Source: RGIG8775 sp045537235 (lineage in GTDB: Bacteria > Bacillota > Clostridia > Oscillospirales > CAG-272). Taken from it: DNA of 64,000 nt. The position numbers and the translations under genes were made by a program. The notes below the pieces were generated by a model, which saw only the letters and a program-made list of their open reading frames with translations, was not told the origin of the DNA and ran no database searches. The DNA lies in contig JAZSPB010000125.1 in NCBI GenBank assembly GCA_045537235.1, positions 1 to 64,000 on the forward strand. The letters run 5' to 3'. This document shows positions 36,634 to 44,792 of the stretch, piece by piece (within the stretch, counting starts at the first letter, position 1; the number at the start of each line of letters is the position of its first letter).

Positions 36634-36878
36634 GGTGAATTTTGATTTAACAAGGGCGCCTGCGGGCGCGGGGAGGTCGCTTTTTGAAAAAAGCTCCGCA
36701 AAAACTTTTGATCCGCGCCCTTATTGTAGTTTGTGCGAACATGGCGGCACTAAATTGGGTGCACTATGTTCGCTCAAACTTTGGCAAGGGCGCGGATCAA
36801 AAGTTTTTTGCGGAGCTTTTTTTCAAAAAAGCGACCTCCCCCGCGCCCGCAGGCGTCCCCGTTAAATCAAAATTCACC
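36634..36878. repeat. Palindromic interspersed element, copy C (complete)
   Basis: This is a 245-bp near-perfect palindrome. The ends GGTGAATTTTGATTTAAC and GTTAAATCAAAATTCACC are inverted copies. Inside are GCGCCTGCGGGCGC, CTCCGCAAAAACTTTTG and the GCGAACAT...ATGTTCGC core, all mirrored. It separates the terminase large gene from the upstream gene, whose TGA is formed by the terminal GGTGA. It may be the full-length form of the family. Confidence 0.85.
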
Positions 36879-38052
36879 CTTCACTGTCAAATTGCACCTT
36901 GACAAGACCTGCGTATTGCTTACGCCTCTTTTCCTCCTCGGTCTCCTCGGCCTCAAATTCGCCGTACTCGTCTTGTATTTCTAAACCTTCGGGCAGGGAG
37001 GAAAGCAACGCCAAATCCGCGTTTGCCCGAAGGTTGTTCACATAGTCAAAAATCATCTGATCAGCCGCGTCCAAAGAGTATCCGTACTTCTTGGACTTGA
37101 CAAATCGGTCGCGCATGACCTCAATAAGCTCATCACAGTTAAGGAAATCCCCCGACTCCATCAACCCCGCATCCTCGAGCGCCACCGCCAAGGCATCCAC
37201 GCGCAACTGCTCGGTCGGCTTCTCGTCCTTCTTTCTCATCTGTTCGGACTCCAGCTCGATCTGTACCATCCGCTGTATCTTCTGCGCCGCGTCTACATTC
37301 CCCATCTTGTACAAATGGTCGATGACCATGTTCCACTTGCAAACCTTAACAATGGCATCTTTCTGCTGCATAGAAAGGGTCTGTCCTCGGAACTCGGAAG
37401 CGCGGGACTCATATTGCTTGTCAAGGGCATCATAGACCTCGGTGGTCATCATCAACCCCTTCCACATATCATCGGTTCCCCATCTTGCTCTCTGTTCCGC
37501 CGTTCCCGGCAACCTCGCAAGATGCTCCTTTTCCACGGCAATGTATCGTCCGAAATCCTTTTCGGTCACGTTTCTTCCGAACACACGCCGAACATCGCAA
37601 ACCCCATCAAGGAATCCACAAGCAGACCCGTCAGCCTTGACCATTCCGTCCCATTCCCCTAAAAGCTCGCAATACCTCGCCCATCGGGAGCCTTCAAAAT
37701 CGCAAAAATTTTCAGGAACCAATTCGGGAACGCAAGGAAGATCAAACATTCCGCAAGCAAGGAAAATGGCCATGTGACAACCGTTCTTCTCTTCCAAACG
37801 AGCAAAGATCGTTTGCTGACAGTCCATACAAACCGCACAGCCCAAAACCGCGCGATCCCCTTCCAAAACTTCTCCGCAGTGGATACACAGAGCTCTGTCC
37901 TTCGCCGTAAAATCCACCTCCCAAACAACAAAAAGCCCGTAAAAAAGCGCAAAAACCGACCGCACCGCCAAGCCAGAGACAGACCCACAGCTCCAAACCA
38001 TGGAGCATTGTAGAAGCCGATTGGAGGACACGTCCAACCAAACACTTCTCAA
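36874..38052 (-). CDS. Zinc-finger protein, possible small terminase
   Basis: A four-Cys knuckle CIHCGE...CAVCMDC lies near residue 56-78 of the longest frame, followed by a helical body and an acidic C-terminus (EFEAEETEEEKRRKQ). It is the first gene of the late operon, just before the large terminase, so a small terminase role is plausible. The start is uncertain: the longest frame begins with TTG at 38052, and its first 45 residues look non-coding. The stop codon lies in the palindromic element. Confidence 0.55.
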   Translation of the reverse strand: MRSVWLDVSSNRLLQCSMVWSCGSVSGLAVRSVFALFYGLFVVWEVDFTAKDRALCIHCGEVLEGDRAVLGCAVCMDCQQTIFARLEEKNGCHMAIFLACGMFDLPCVPELVPENFCDFEGSRWARYCELLGEWDGMVKADGSACGFLDGVCDVRRVFGRNVTEKDFGRYIAVEKEHLARLPGTAEQRARWGTDDMWKGLMMTTEVYDALDKQYESRASEFRGQTLSMQQKDAIVKVCKWNMVIDHLYKMGNVDAAQKIQRMVQIELESEQMRKKDEKPTEQLRVDALAVALEDAGLMESGDFLNCDELIEVMRDRFVKSKKYGYSLDAADQMIFDYVNNLRANADLALLSSLPEGLEIQDEYGEFEAEETEEEKRRKQYAGLVKVQFDSEG

Positions 38053-38131
38053 ACCGCCTTTTCAGCTCGCCGATACGCTCGGTTTATCATATTTTATCGG
38101 GCAAAATGCCCAAATTCTTCTTTTCACCCCC

Positions 38132-38159
38132 ATTATAGCAACTTTTTCAAAAAAGTCAA
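38132..38159 (-). promoter_or_regulatory. Late operon promoter
   Basis: On the minus strand, TTGACT (38154-38159) and TATAAT (38132-38137) are 16 nt apart. It is the only clear promoter between the membrane module and the packaging genes and heads the whole late transcription unit. Confidence 0.75.
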
Positions 38160-38184
38160 GCCCTATTTTAATTATTTGTCCTTA

Positions 38185-38217
38185 AAATTGCAAAATCCCC
38201 CTGCAAATGCAGGGGGA
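38185..38217 (-). terminator. Terminator after the membrane module
   Basis: The minus-strand arms CCCCCTGC and GCAGGGGG enclose a 4-nt loop and are followed by ATTTTGCAATTTT. It insulates the two-gene module from the late promoter. Confidence 0.8.
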
Positions 38218-38232
38218 ACTTGCCTCTTTTGA

Positions 38233-38730
38233 CTAATTGACAATGAGTTTTTTTATAAACTGAACAGAATAATCCTTTTCTTTTCCTTCTTTTATCAATA
38301 CCTTTATAACATACATTCCTGGCACCTGCAAATCAATGGGAGGAACCATTGTGATTTGCGAATAATTGACAAACTCAAAGCAAGCACCATCAACTTTGTT
38401 TCTTTCTCTCAGCTCTTTTACGTTTAACTGAAATTCATCCAAGTCATAAAAACTTCTCTTGCTCGTATCTGGGTCACACTTTGTCAACCGAACAATAAAA
38501 TCAAGTTTTCCGTCGTCCATATATAGGACATTATTTTTTTTCTTGGTTTCATCACTTGTTCCTAAAACATTAATATTTGTCACTAAGTGAAATGCTTTTG
38601 TTCGATAGGAATCGCAAACTTTATCCGTAATTATTTTATCAAAAGGGTACTTAAATACTATCGGCTCAAGATCACAACTTTCAATATCACCAAAGCAATC
38701 CACCGTAACATTCACATATTTCTTGCACAT
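38233..38730 (-). CDS. Unknown protein of a two-gene accessory module
   Basis: This 165-aa soluble protein of no recognised family has a beta-rich look (VNVTVDCFGDIESCDL; DLQVPGMYVIKVLIKEG) suggesting an Ig-like or jelly-roll fold at its C-terminus. The ATG at 38730 has GAGAGGTG upstream. It is more AT-rich than the neighbouring phage genes, follows a membrane protein gene by 21 nt, and ends at a terminator. A lysogenic-conversion or phage-exclusion role is possible but unproven. Confidence 0.6.
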   Translation of the reverse strand: MCKKYVNVTVDCFGDIESCDLEPIVFKYPFDKIITDKVCDSYRTKAFHLVTNINVLGTSDETKKKNNVLYMDDGKLDFIVRLTKCDPDTSKRSFYDLDEFQLNVKELRERNKVDGACFEFVNYSQITMVPPIDLQVPGMYVIKVLIKEGKEKDYSVQFIKKLIVN

Positions 38731-38751
38731 AAAACACACCTCTCTTGTTAT

Positions 38752-39291
38752 TTATTTTGTATCATCTGAACCATTACCAGGAGAAATATTATTTTTACCT
38801 CCCCTGCCATACACATGACTATCGTTATATATGTGTTCCACTTGATGATGGATATCCTCCAAATTTTCAAGCATTTTTTTATTGGTCTTTTCACCATTGA
38901 AAGCTTGATATATAGAAAAAATAGCCAAAGCAAAAGAAGCTAAGCCTAAAAACGTACTGTTACTATTAATTAGATTTTTCAATCCAGATACATCCGTTTC
39001 GGCAGAGAACATCGGAATAACAGCCTCTGCTACTGTCGCGCATGTTATTATAATCAAGTAAATAACAATAAAAAAGAAAGCACAACGGAAACACGTTTTC
39101 TTGATTTTCCAAACAAAATTTTCTTGCCTCCATGATTCCTGTTGCCGCTTTTGGAGAATGCGCTCGGATTTTCGTTTCTCCCGATCATCCTTACGGAGTT
39201 TTCGTTCTTCGTGTTTTCTCTTCTTGCGCTCACTCTTTTCTCTTTCATTATATGTAAACCATGATAAAAAATCTTTCATAAACGCCCCCAT
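38752..39291 (-). CDS. Two-helix membrane protein of the accessory module
   Basis: This 179-aa protein has a very basic, charged N-terminal helix (about 15-60, Lys/Arg/Glu), two membrane segments (CAFFFIVIYLIIITCA about 70-86; FLGLASFALAIFSIY about 113-128) and a hydrophilic C-terminus. It lies first in an AT-rich pair with its own promoter and downstream terminator, unlike the surrounding genes. The pair might act in superinfection exclusion; that is inference. A start 4 codons later is also possible. Confidence 0.6.
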   Translation of the reverse strand: MGAFMKDFLSWFTYNEREKSERKKRKHEERKLRKDDREKRKSERILQKRQQESWRQENFVWKIKKTCFRCAFFFIVIYLIIITCATVAEAVIPMFSAETDVSGLKNLINSNSTFLGLASFALAIFSIYQAFNGEKTNKKMLENLEDIHHQVEHIYNDSHVYGRGGKNNISPGNGSDDTK

Positions 39292-39319
39292 ATTTCACAA
39301 ACTATAGTCACACCTCAAA

Positions 39320-39387
39320 TTGTTTACAGTCCGTTGTTTACATTTTAGGCGTAAGTATTATATCATATTTTTTTAGGTTTTTAACAA
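39320..39387 (-). promoter_or_regulatory. Promoter of the two-gene module with direct repeats
   Basis: On the minus strand a TATAAT box (39357-39362) has weak -35 candidates at 39380-39387. Two copies of TTGTTTACA (39320-39328, 39334-39342, plus-strand sense) lie just downstream and may bind a regulator. The rest of 39388-39621 holds no gene that I can support. Confidence 0.5.
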
Positions 39388-39621
39388 AAAATTTCAAAAA
39401 ATCCTGGAGATTCACGAAAAGTTAACACTTTGTTCTTCGCTTTGACATATGCGTGCTCGTTCTACACAACATATTATGTCATCGACATTATCAATCGATT
39501 CCTTACGGAACGATTTTCACAAGCAACATATTATCAATCAAGTGCCGTAATGCTCCCAAAGTCGCGCATATACGGCAAAACGCTGTCGCATTACATTACC
39601 TTCTCTTTTTTAGCCATCCTG

Positions 39622-40218
39622 CTATTCCTCCCTGTTCAATTTTTCAAGTAACGCCTCGCCCCACCGTGAGGCTTGCGCTTCAAACCAAATTCCGTAATAA
39701 TCCACGTCGGCCCCCCTCTCATACTTGGGGATCTCACAAAACATCAACCAAAGGTATAGAGCCATCAAATACCCAATGATCGCCACAGAAACACATTCGC
39801 CCCAAGCCACGCCAAAAACCGTAAGAAGCCGACCGACAAGCATCTCAACCGTAATCGACGATACGTACCAGAGAAAGACAAATATTTTCTTTGTCAGCTG
39901 TTCGCGACATATCCGCATCCACCATCGAACGGCGGAAGGAAAACAAACAATAAAGGGCATGAGAGGACCATAATAACAGTTCTGAATGGCATGACCGAGT
40001 TCGTGATCCTTGGTAAAATCCCGCGCGCCCCTCTCCACAATGAAAACGGGACCAAACGAAACACTGCCCCATCTGCCCCCCACCTCATAGTAGCGGCAAT
40101 ACCCCCACCGCTGTGGCTTGTGTCCAAAGATCGCAAGAACCACCGTCACAAGTATCCCAATCAAAGTCCAAGGCATCCCCCACGTCAGAGACAACAGCCA
40201 AAACACCCATTTTTTCAT
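39622..40218 (-). CDS. Membrane protein with an HELGH zinc-peptidase-like motif
   Basis: This 198-aa protein has an N-terminal membrane helix (about 8-31), then FGPVFIVERGA and HELGHAIQ (His72, Glu73, His76), two or more further membrane segments, and a conserved-looking end YYGIWFEAQASRWG whose Glu could be a third ligand. Similar membrane proteins occur in Clostridia without known substrates. Its start overlaps the radical SAM gene by 4 nt, so the two are coupled. A protease function is inferred. Confidence 0.7.
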   Translation of the reverse strand: MKKWVFWLLSLTWGMPWTLIGILVTVVLAIFGHKPQRWGYCRYYEVGGRWGSVSFGPVFIVERGARDFTKDHELGHAIQNCYYGPLMPFIVCFPSAVRWWMRICREQLTKKIFVFLWYVSSITVEMLVGRLLTVFGVAWGECVSVAIIGYLMALYLWLMFCEIPKYERGADVDYYGIWFEAQASRWGEALLEKLNREE

Positions 40219-40958
40219 TTTCTTCCCTCCATTTCTGCCCGAAGGCTGTCCTTAATGTAATAATCAAAATCACTTCGCCAACGCTTTTTCACTTTCAAGG
40301 CGCGCTCAATACGTTCCCCAAAGTCCTTCCAGTTGATGTCAGACTTGTGATAATTCAGTTTACCAACCTTCCAAAGGTTCACGTAGTCGGCAAGATCCAC
40401 AAGCGTTATGACGTCTTCAGCGTTCAATACAGGCTCAGCCGAAATCCATGTCCGAATTCCTTTCTTGAAAGCCATATGTAACGCCGATAACCTCTCATGC
40501 GGCGTTCCCGCCCCCTGCTCACTGGGCGATACCTTGTCAAGATATCCAAGGTCATACCCCGCATAGGTAACACCAAACCAATCCTCGCCGTCGAGAAGAT
40601 CGAAATCCCGAATGGCATCCACACCGTTCTTGGTAAGGATCTGCACGTGGTTTCCGCTTTCCTTGAGAACCTTGATGATCTCCCGCGTCACCGAGAGGTC
40701 ATAGCCCTTTGGATAGGGATCGCAGGTAAAGCAAAGATGGATCAGCTTTCCCGTAATGCCCTCTCGCTCGATCTGCCGCTTGGTCTCCTCCACAATATTG
40801 TGGCGCGGCGCAATGCACTTGTGAAAATCCTCTTTCACCTTGTGCAATACGTTTGGCGCAAAGCAATAATAACACGAATGGGGACACCCCGTGTAAATGT
40901 TGATGGCAAGATCGCCGTATTCTTTTGCTTTGCCTTTCGGCTCATATATCGGTTTCAT
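40215..40958 (-). CDS. Radical SAM protein (SplB-like)
   Basis: This 247-aa protein has the 4Fe-4S motif CPHSCYYC (Cys25, Cys29, Cys32) near the N-terminus, followed by a TIM-barrel with LCFTCDPYPKGYDLSVTREII. The layout is that of the small spore-photoproduct-lyase-like radical SAM group, whose phage members have no known substrate. The ATG overlaps the preceding gene by 4 nt and AGGGAAAG precedes it. The product is unknown. Confidence 0.85.
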   Translation of the reverse strand: MKPIYEPKGKAKEYGDLAINIYTGCPHSCYYCFAPNVLHKVKEDFHKCIAPRHNIVEETKRQIEREGITGKLIHLCFTCDPYPKGYDLSVTREIIKVLKESGNHVQILTKNGVDAIRDFDLLDGEDWFGVTYAGYDLGYLDKVSPSEQGAGTPHERLSALHMAFKKGIRTWISAEPVLNAEDVITLVDLADYVNLWKVGKLNYHKSDINWKDFGERIERALKVKKRWRSDFDYYIKDSLRAEMEGRK

Positions 40959-41305
40959 TTCTTTCCCTCCGTGTATTTCTTTTTGAGTTCGACAAGAAAA
41001 TGCTCAATTCCCCGTAATGCGGTAATTTTACCATCACAAACACAAATAATCTCATCACCGCAATAGCAAGGCGGTATTTCTCGTTTTTTGTGTTTGTCCT
41101 TTAGTCGTGTGTCTCTTTCCTTATAATTGCTATCAAGAGCTTCTTTGACTTCTAACTCAATCTCCGCAAAAATCTCCCTCGCAACCTCTGCTTGAAGGTC
41201 TTTTTCAAATTCTTGAAAAATATCATTCGCAATAAGGTTTGCAGTTTCTCGGTTGCAACCGCTTCGGTTCATAATTATATTTTCAAGTTTCGTCATTTGC
41301 TTCAT
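40955..41305 (-). CDS. Unknown helical protein, 116 aa
   Basis: It is mostly charged helix (FEKDLQAEVAREIFAEIELEVKEALDSNYKERD split across turns) with a Cys pair in PPCYCGDEIICVC that might bind zinc. The ATG at 41305 has AAAGGAAAG upstream and overlaps the preceding gene. It overlaps the radical SAM start by 4 nt. Confidence 0.55.
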   Translation of the reverse strand: MKQMTKLENIIMNRSGCNRETANLIANDIFQEFEKDLQAEVAREIFAEIELEVKEALDSNYKERDTRLKDKHKKREIPPCYCGDEIICVCDGKITALRGIEHFLVELKKKYTEGKK

Positions 41306-41630
41306 AGCATTCTTTCCTTTCTCCATAACTGCAAAAATCGAACGGCAACATTCTATGCTCTTCGTCACTTTTTGCTCTCAACATACACCATCCTGCATTT
41401 ACATTCTTCCCATTAATAACAAGCGAGGTTTTTCCGTATTGTCGATAATGCTTACAATCTTTACATCTGCACCTCACTTCCACAACATCGGCGGTGGGGG
41501 TTTCTTCAATAGTGGTTTCCGCCATACACAAACCAAACTTCCAATCTTCGCCTTCGTGTTGATAGTTAGGTTCCTTTGCTTTTTCGGCAATTATTTTTTC
41601 CGCAACATCCGCATCAATATATCGTGCCAT
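41283..41630 (-). CDS. Phage protein with CxxC zinc site, 115 aa
   Basis: It begins MARYIDADVAEKII and has ADVVEVRCRCKDCKHY, an arrangement very common in small phage proteins of Firmicutes with four Cys ligands. AAAGGAGAAT lies upstream of the ATG. Function unknown. Confidence 0.7.
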   Translation of the reverse strand: MARYIDADVAEKIIAEKAKEPNYQHEGEDWKFGLCMAETTIEETPTADVVEVRCRCKDCKHYRQYGKTSLVINGKNVNAGWCMLRAKSDEEHRMLPFDFCSYGERKECYEANDET

Positions 41631-41642
41631 ATCATTCTCCTT

Positions 41643-41717
41643 TCATTCTTTGAATCCGAGCCACATAAACCAACAAACTATAACGGTTAGGCAAATCATG
41701 CCAACTATTTCAGTCAT
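41643..41717 (-). CDS. 24-aa membrane peptide
   Basis: The frame encodes MTEIVGMICLTVIVCWFMWL plus GFKE, a single membrane helix. Its ATG overlaps the stop of the upstream gene (TAATG), with AAGGCGG 9 nt before it, and its stop lies 12 nt above the next ribosome binding region. Short length keeps confidence low. Confidence 0.4.
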   Translation of the reverse strand: MTEIVGMICLTVIVCWFMWLGFKE

Positions 41718-41968
41718 TATTCCACACCGCCTTTCAATATTTGCTCGGCTTCAACAGCTAATTCGTAAAGATCGCCCTCACAAAAATCGTCACCGCTTCT
41801 TTCACAAATAACTTTTTGACAAGTCGGGCAAAGATAAGCAGTAAAAATAATATCATCTTTTACGGTTTCACGAAGCATTTTTGTGTTTTTGGGAAATTTC
41901 CTTGCACACCCAAAACACTTTTGCTCTTTGCGTGTTATTACTTCTTTTTGCGTGATAATGTAACTCAT
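41717..41968 (-). CDS. Zinc-finger-like protein, 83 aa
   Basis: Two CxxC pairs (CFGCARKF and CPTCQKVICE) indicate a treble-clef or similar zinc site. The ATG at 41968 has AAAGGTGGTG upstream and lies in overlap with the preceding gene. Role in the early region unknown. Confidence 0.6.
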   Translation of the reverse strand: MSYIITQKEVITRKEQKCFGCARKFPKNTKMLRETVKDDIIFTAYLCPTCQKVICERSGDDFCEGDLYELAVEAEQILKGGVE

Positions 41969-42216
41969 TCCGCACCACCTTTCGCTTGTGCAGGACACAC
42001 AGTACAAGGCTTTCCGTCTCCGCTTGATGGTGGGTTGAATTTACAAACATCACACGGGTATAAATTACTCTGCTTGCGGTAGCCTGCGTTGTAGTAGGCT
42101 TCCGCACTTAAATACTCGCTACACGTCGCTTTCCACATACACGCTGCGCAACCCTTGGGTTTGTTTTCAAGACGACATACGGAATACGCCATTCCCTCAA
42201 TCTGCTCTTTGCTCAT
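41965..42216 (-). CDS. Cys-rich protein, 83 aa
   Basis: Many Cys residues occur as CAACMWKATC and CDVCKFNPPSSGDGKPCTVC, suggesting two metal sites. It overlaps both neighbours by 4 nt. No function is known. Confidence 0.6.
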   Translation of the reverse strand: MSKEQIEGMAYSVCRLENKPKGCAACMWKATCSEYLSAEAYYNAGYRKQSNLYPCDVCKFNPPSSGDGKPCTVCPAQAKGGAE

Positions 42217-42422
42217 TGTTTGTCTCCATTTCTCACAAGCACCAAAATCACATCACCGACAGCACAAACACTCAAAACACGCATTCTGTTTAGGGGATTG
42301 TCTTTGTAGATCCCCCTTGCCGTTCCTTGGTAAAGAAGACTTTGGTCAATGGGCTTGTCATAGTCATGGACAACGATCTCATTTTCTTTGTCCATCACAT
42401 GAAGTAATTGTGACACTTTCAT
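42213..42422 (-). CDS. Small unknown protein, 69 aa
   Basis: It is beta-rich (NEIVVHDYDKPIDQSLLYQG; VLSVCAVGDVILVLVRNGD). The ATG at 42422 overlaps the upstream stop (ATGA). The family is not recognised. Confidence 0.55.
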   Translation of the reverse strand: MKVSQLLHVMDKENEIVVHDYDKPIDQSLLYQGTARGIYKDNPLNRMRVLSVCAVGDVILVLVRNGDKQ

Positions 42423-42685
42423 TTGATACACGATCCTTTCTGCAAACTTAAAAAATACTTTTCATCAAGTCCTATTTTTTCTTTGCGTAACTCGTCTCTC
42501 AACTCTTTTACCGTAAACACTCGATTTTCCACTAAAAATGCAAGCAAGTCAACTATACGGTATTGAGTTATTTCCCCTCCGTCCTTGCTGCTCACATATT
42601 GCGAGACCCACCCATAAAATTTGTTTTTATTTTCCTTCTCAAAATAAATGATCTTGGCCATCTTTTTTTCAATTTCCCCCGCCAT
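42419..42685 (-). CDS. Small unknown protein, 88 aa
   Basis: It is a charged alpha/beta protein (MAKIIYFEKENKNKFYGW; VFTVKELRDELRKEKIG). Its ATG overlaps the upstream TGA (TGATG). The family is not recognised. Confidence 0.5.
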   Translation of the reverse strand: MAGEIEKKMAKIIYFEKENKNKFYGWVSQYVSSKDGGEITQYRIVDLLAFLVENRVFTVKELRDELRKEKIGLDEKYFLSLQKGSCIK

Positions 42686-42852
42686 CAGACGGGGGATTCG
42701 CTTTCCGAGTATTCGATGGCATATGACGCCGCCTTGTTGCCATCCTTTTCTTTGACGATGCGGACGGTGTATCCTGCCTTGAGCAATAACCGCGCCAGTT
42801 CCAACCGCTCCGCCTCATTCAGGGTGCTTCCCTTCTGTGCTTTGATCTTCAT
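42685..42852 (-). CDS. Small protein, 55 aa
   Basis: The frame begins MKIKAQKGSTLNEAERLELARL and continues LLKAGYTVRIV, an alpha/beta pattern common in small phage proteins. AAAGGAGATG precedes it, and its stop overlaps the next start. Function unknown. Confidence 0.6.
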   Translation of the reverse strand: MKIKAQKGSTLNEAERLELARLLLKAGYTVRIVKEKDGNKAASYAIEYSESESPV

Positions 42853-42881
42853 TTTACTAATACATCTCCTTTCTCAATCCT

Positions 42882-44060
42882 TTACGTTTCATCAAACATT
42901 GACAACTGTTCTTCGGCAACTGCCGTCTGCTTCTTTATCAATTCGTCCTTGGCAGTCTCCAGCTCCTCTTCTGTGACCTGCCCGCGCGCCACGGCTTTCT
43001 TGAGACGATTACAGTTGGCGCTGTCCATACCGTCATAACCGCCCGCCGCGGCATAAAGCTTCATCAGCTTGTCCAGCCGCTTGCGTAAAGCCTCCGCCCG
43101 TTTCTCGCGCTTCTCCTGCTTTGCATCATTGGCAATATCTGACGCATGAATCACCTTGATTCCCGCAGCAATGTCCGCAAGATCCTGTGCAAGGTCCCGC
43201 GCCTCTCGCTTCATTGCCCGAACATTCAATACCTCAAGCTCGTATTTCTTCCCGTGATACTCCGCCCAAAACATCGGTAGATAATATCTGCTTTTGTTCA
43301 TCAAGCATCGCTTCACAAGATCGGGGCGTTCTGCAACTGCAAGGCACTTATCCAAATTCTGCAACGTATCAAATAGCCGAACCCCCTTTTCAATCGTTAC
43401 CACTTCCTCGTCACCAAACAAATCTTCATGCTCGATCACCCTTGTGGTCTTAACATCAAAAAACACGTTTCCTTTGGCTTCCGTCAGCTCGCGTTTCAAA
43501 CGAAAGCAGTACCGACACCCCGCTTGATTGATACAGTCCATGGGGTCAAAATCCATATAGAAAAAGTCTTTCTCTCTGTCGTATCTCATGTGAGTACGGC
43601 AAAACCAAGTCTGCTCTTTGGCAAACGCCTTGACACGTTCTTCGTATACGGTATGGTTCCGAGCTTCGATGGCTTGTGCCGACAGCTCGTAGTCAAACGC
43701 CCGCGCCACGATCTTGACCTCACAGTACGGACAGCCCGCAATGGACTTGTCTCGTATGAGCGGATTGTTGAGCGCACACCCATACTGCTTGTAAGGACAC
43801 CGCATCAGCGCATTGTCATTTTCAAGACTCCAGTTCTTTCCCAACCACCCTACATCGGAACAATACCCACCATACCGTGCATTGCTAATAACCCCACACG
43901 GGGCTTGCACCACGATATTGCCCTCTTGCTTATAGGAATACTGCCAGCCACCGTAAAAATCGTTCCACTCACGATACCCGGGGGGCGGGTTGTCTTTGGT
44001 ATACCCGAGCGAAAGCAAATGCTCGGTCAGCTTATTCAATTCTCTCATAGCCCAAGACAC
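42882..44060 (-). CDS. Cys-rich protein with a C-terminal clamp-binding motif
   Basis: This 392-aa protein has several CxxC or spaced Cys groups (RCPYKQYGCAL, CPYCEVK, CINQAGCRYCF), so it probably binds two or more zinc ions. The central part is alpha/beta and the C-terminal 100 residues are charged helices. It ends EEQLSMFDET: QLSMF fits the QLxLF-type sliding-clamp binding consensus. A DNA replication or repair role is inferred from that motif. No catalytic site is recognised. Confidence 0.65.
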   Translation of the reverse strand: MSWAMRELNKLTEHLLSLGYTKDNPPPGYREWNDFYGGWQYSYKQEGNIVVQAPCGVISNARYGGYCSDVGWLGKNWSLENDNALMRCPYKQYGCALNNPLIRDKSIAGCPYCEVKIVARAFDYELSAQAIEARNHTVYEERVKAFAKEQTWFCRTHMRYDREKDFFYMDFDPMDCINQAGCRYCFRLKRELTEAKGNVFFDVKTTRVIEHEDLFGDEEVVTIEKGVRLFDTLQNLDKCLAVAERPDLVKRCLMNKSRYYLPMFWAEYHGKKYELEVLNVRAMKREARDLAQDLADIAAGIKVIHASDIANDAKQEKREKRAEALRKRLDKLMKLYAAAGGYDGMDSANCNRLKKAVARGQVTEEELETAKDELIKKQTAVAEEQLSMFDET

Positions 44061-44251
44061 GGGATCATGCCGAAATGATGGTTCATCATAGCTCGGAAAG
44101 TATCAACCGTCACGTCATACTCCTTGATGATGCAAGCCTCACAGACCGCCCGATTGTACCCCAGCGCCTTCCCGCACCGCTTGTCCCATGAGTTGATCTG
44201 CTCCCCGCACACATGACACGCCTCGTCAAGCCATTTAACTCGATCAGCCAT
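44045..44251 (-). CDS. Small zinc-binding protein, 68 aa
   Basis: CHVCGE and CEACIIKEYDV give a four-Cys zinc site. The ATG at 44251 has GGAGGTG upstream and overlaps the ASCH gene by 8 nt. Function unknown. Confidence 0.6.
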   Translation of the reverse strand: MADRVKWLDEACHVCGEQINSWDKRCGKALGYNRAVCEACIIKEYDVTVDTFRAMMNHHFGMIPCLGL

Positions 44252-44792
44252 CTTGCACCTCCTCCACATAGCACCACGACTGCGGCGGTCTTTTTAGCGA
44301 CTTACATACGTTTCTTAAATGATCCACACAAACCGAGCAATCGGTCGGCGTTGTCTTATCGCAAGCCTTGAAGAACTCGCCCAACTCTTTCGGCTCGTCA
44401 TAGATCACAAGATCGGAAATGTGCCATGCATAGCCGTATTTCTCGCCAAAATAATCGAACATTTCTTCAAAGGTCAAACAAGATTGGTCTATGAGAGTTT
44501 GATCTTTGCAAATGTACTCACCATGATTGTATGGAGAAAAACCAATCACTTCTATTTGGTCACAAACAAACTCTCCTATAACTTTGCCAAGCCCACATCT
44601 CATCTTATCTGCCAAACTATTAAATCCGATTTCACGCAAAAGGTTGTACACCCATTTCAGCCTTGTTTGATAGATATACACCTTAAATGGCACCTCAATA
44701 TTCGGTCGGGTCTTTCTCATATCAACCTTCTTTTTGAACGCTACAATCAGTTCACACCACTTGGGGCGATTGCTTATTAATACTGCTTTCAT
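44244..44792 (-). CDS. ASCH-domain protein
   Basis: This 182-aa protein begins MKAVLISNRPKWCELI and has KTRPNIEVPFKVYIYQT, the start of an ASCH (PUA-like, RNA-binding) domain with the GKVIGEF strand that completes it. ASCH proteins bind RNA or modified bases. The second half has a Cys group (TDCSVCVDHLRNVC). It overlaps a radical SAM gene by 4 nt. An RNA or nucleotide modification role is inferred. Confidence 0.75.
   Translation of the reverse strand: MKAVLISNRPKWCELIVAFKKKVDMRKTRPNIEVPFKVYIYQTRLKWVYNLLREIGFNSLADKMRCGLGKVIGEFVCDQIEVIGFSPYNHGEYICKDQTLIDQSCLTFEEMFDYFGEKYGYAWHISDLVIYDEPKELGEFFKACDKTTPTDCSVCVDHLRNVCKSLKRPPQSWCYVEEVQDG

Noticed and set aside
36615..36701. N-terminal extension of the terminase into the repeat
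   Set aside because: A strong ribosome site at 36614 marks the real start; the extension is repeat sequence.
36632..36865. Small plus-strand frames within the palindromic element
   Set aside because: They only translate the inverted repeat (the same peptide pattern appears on both strands), so they are unlikely to be genes.
39430..39651. A 73-codon plus-strand hydrophobic frame
   Set aside because: It has no ribosome site or promoter and its end overlaps the 3' end of the HELGH gene; composition fits AT-rich chance.
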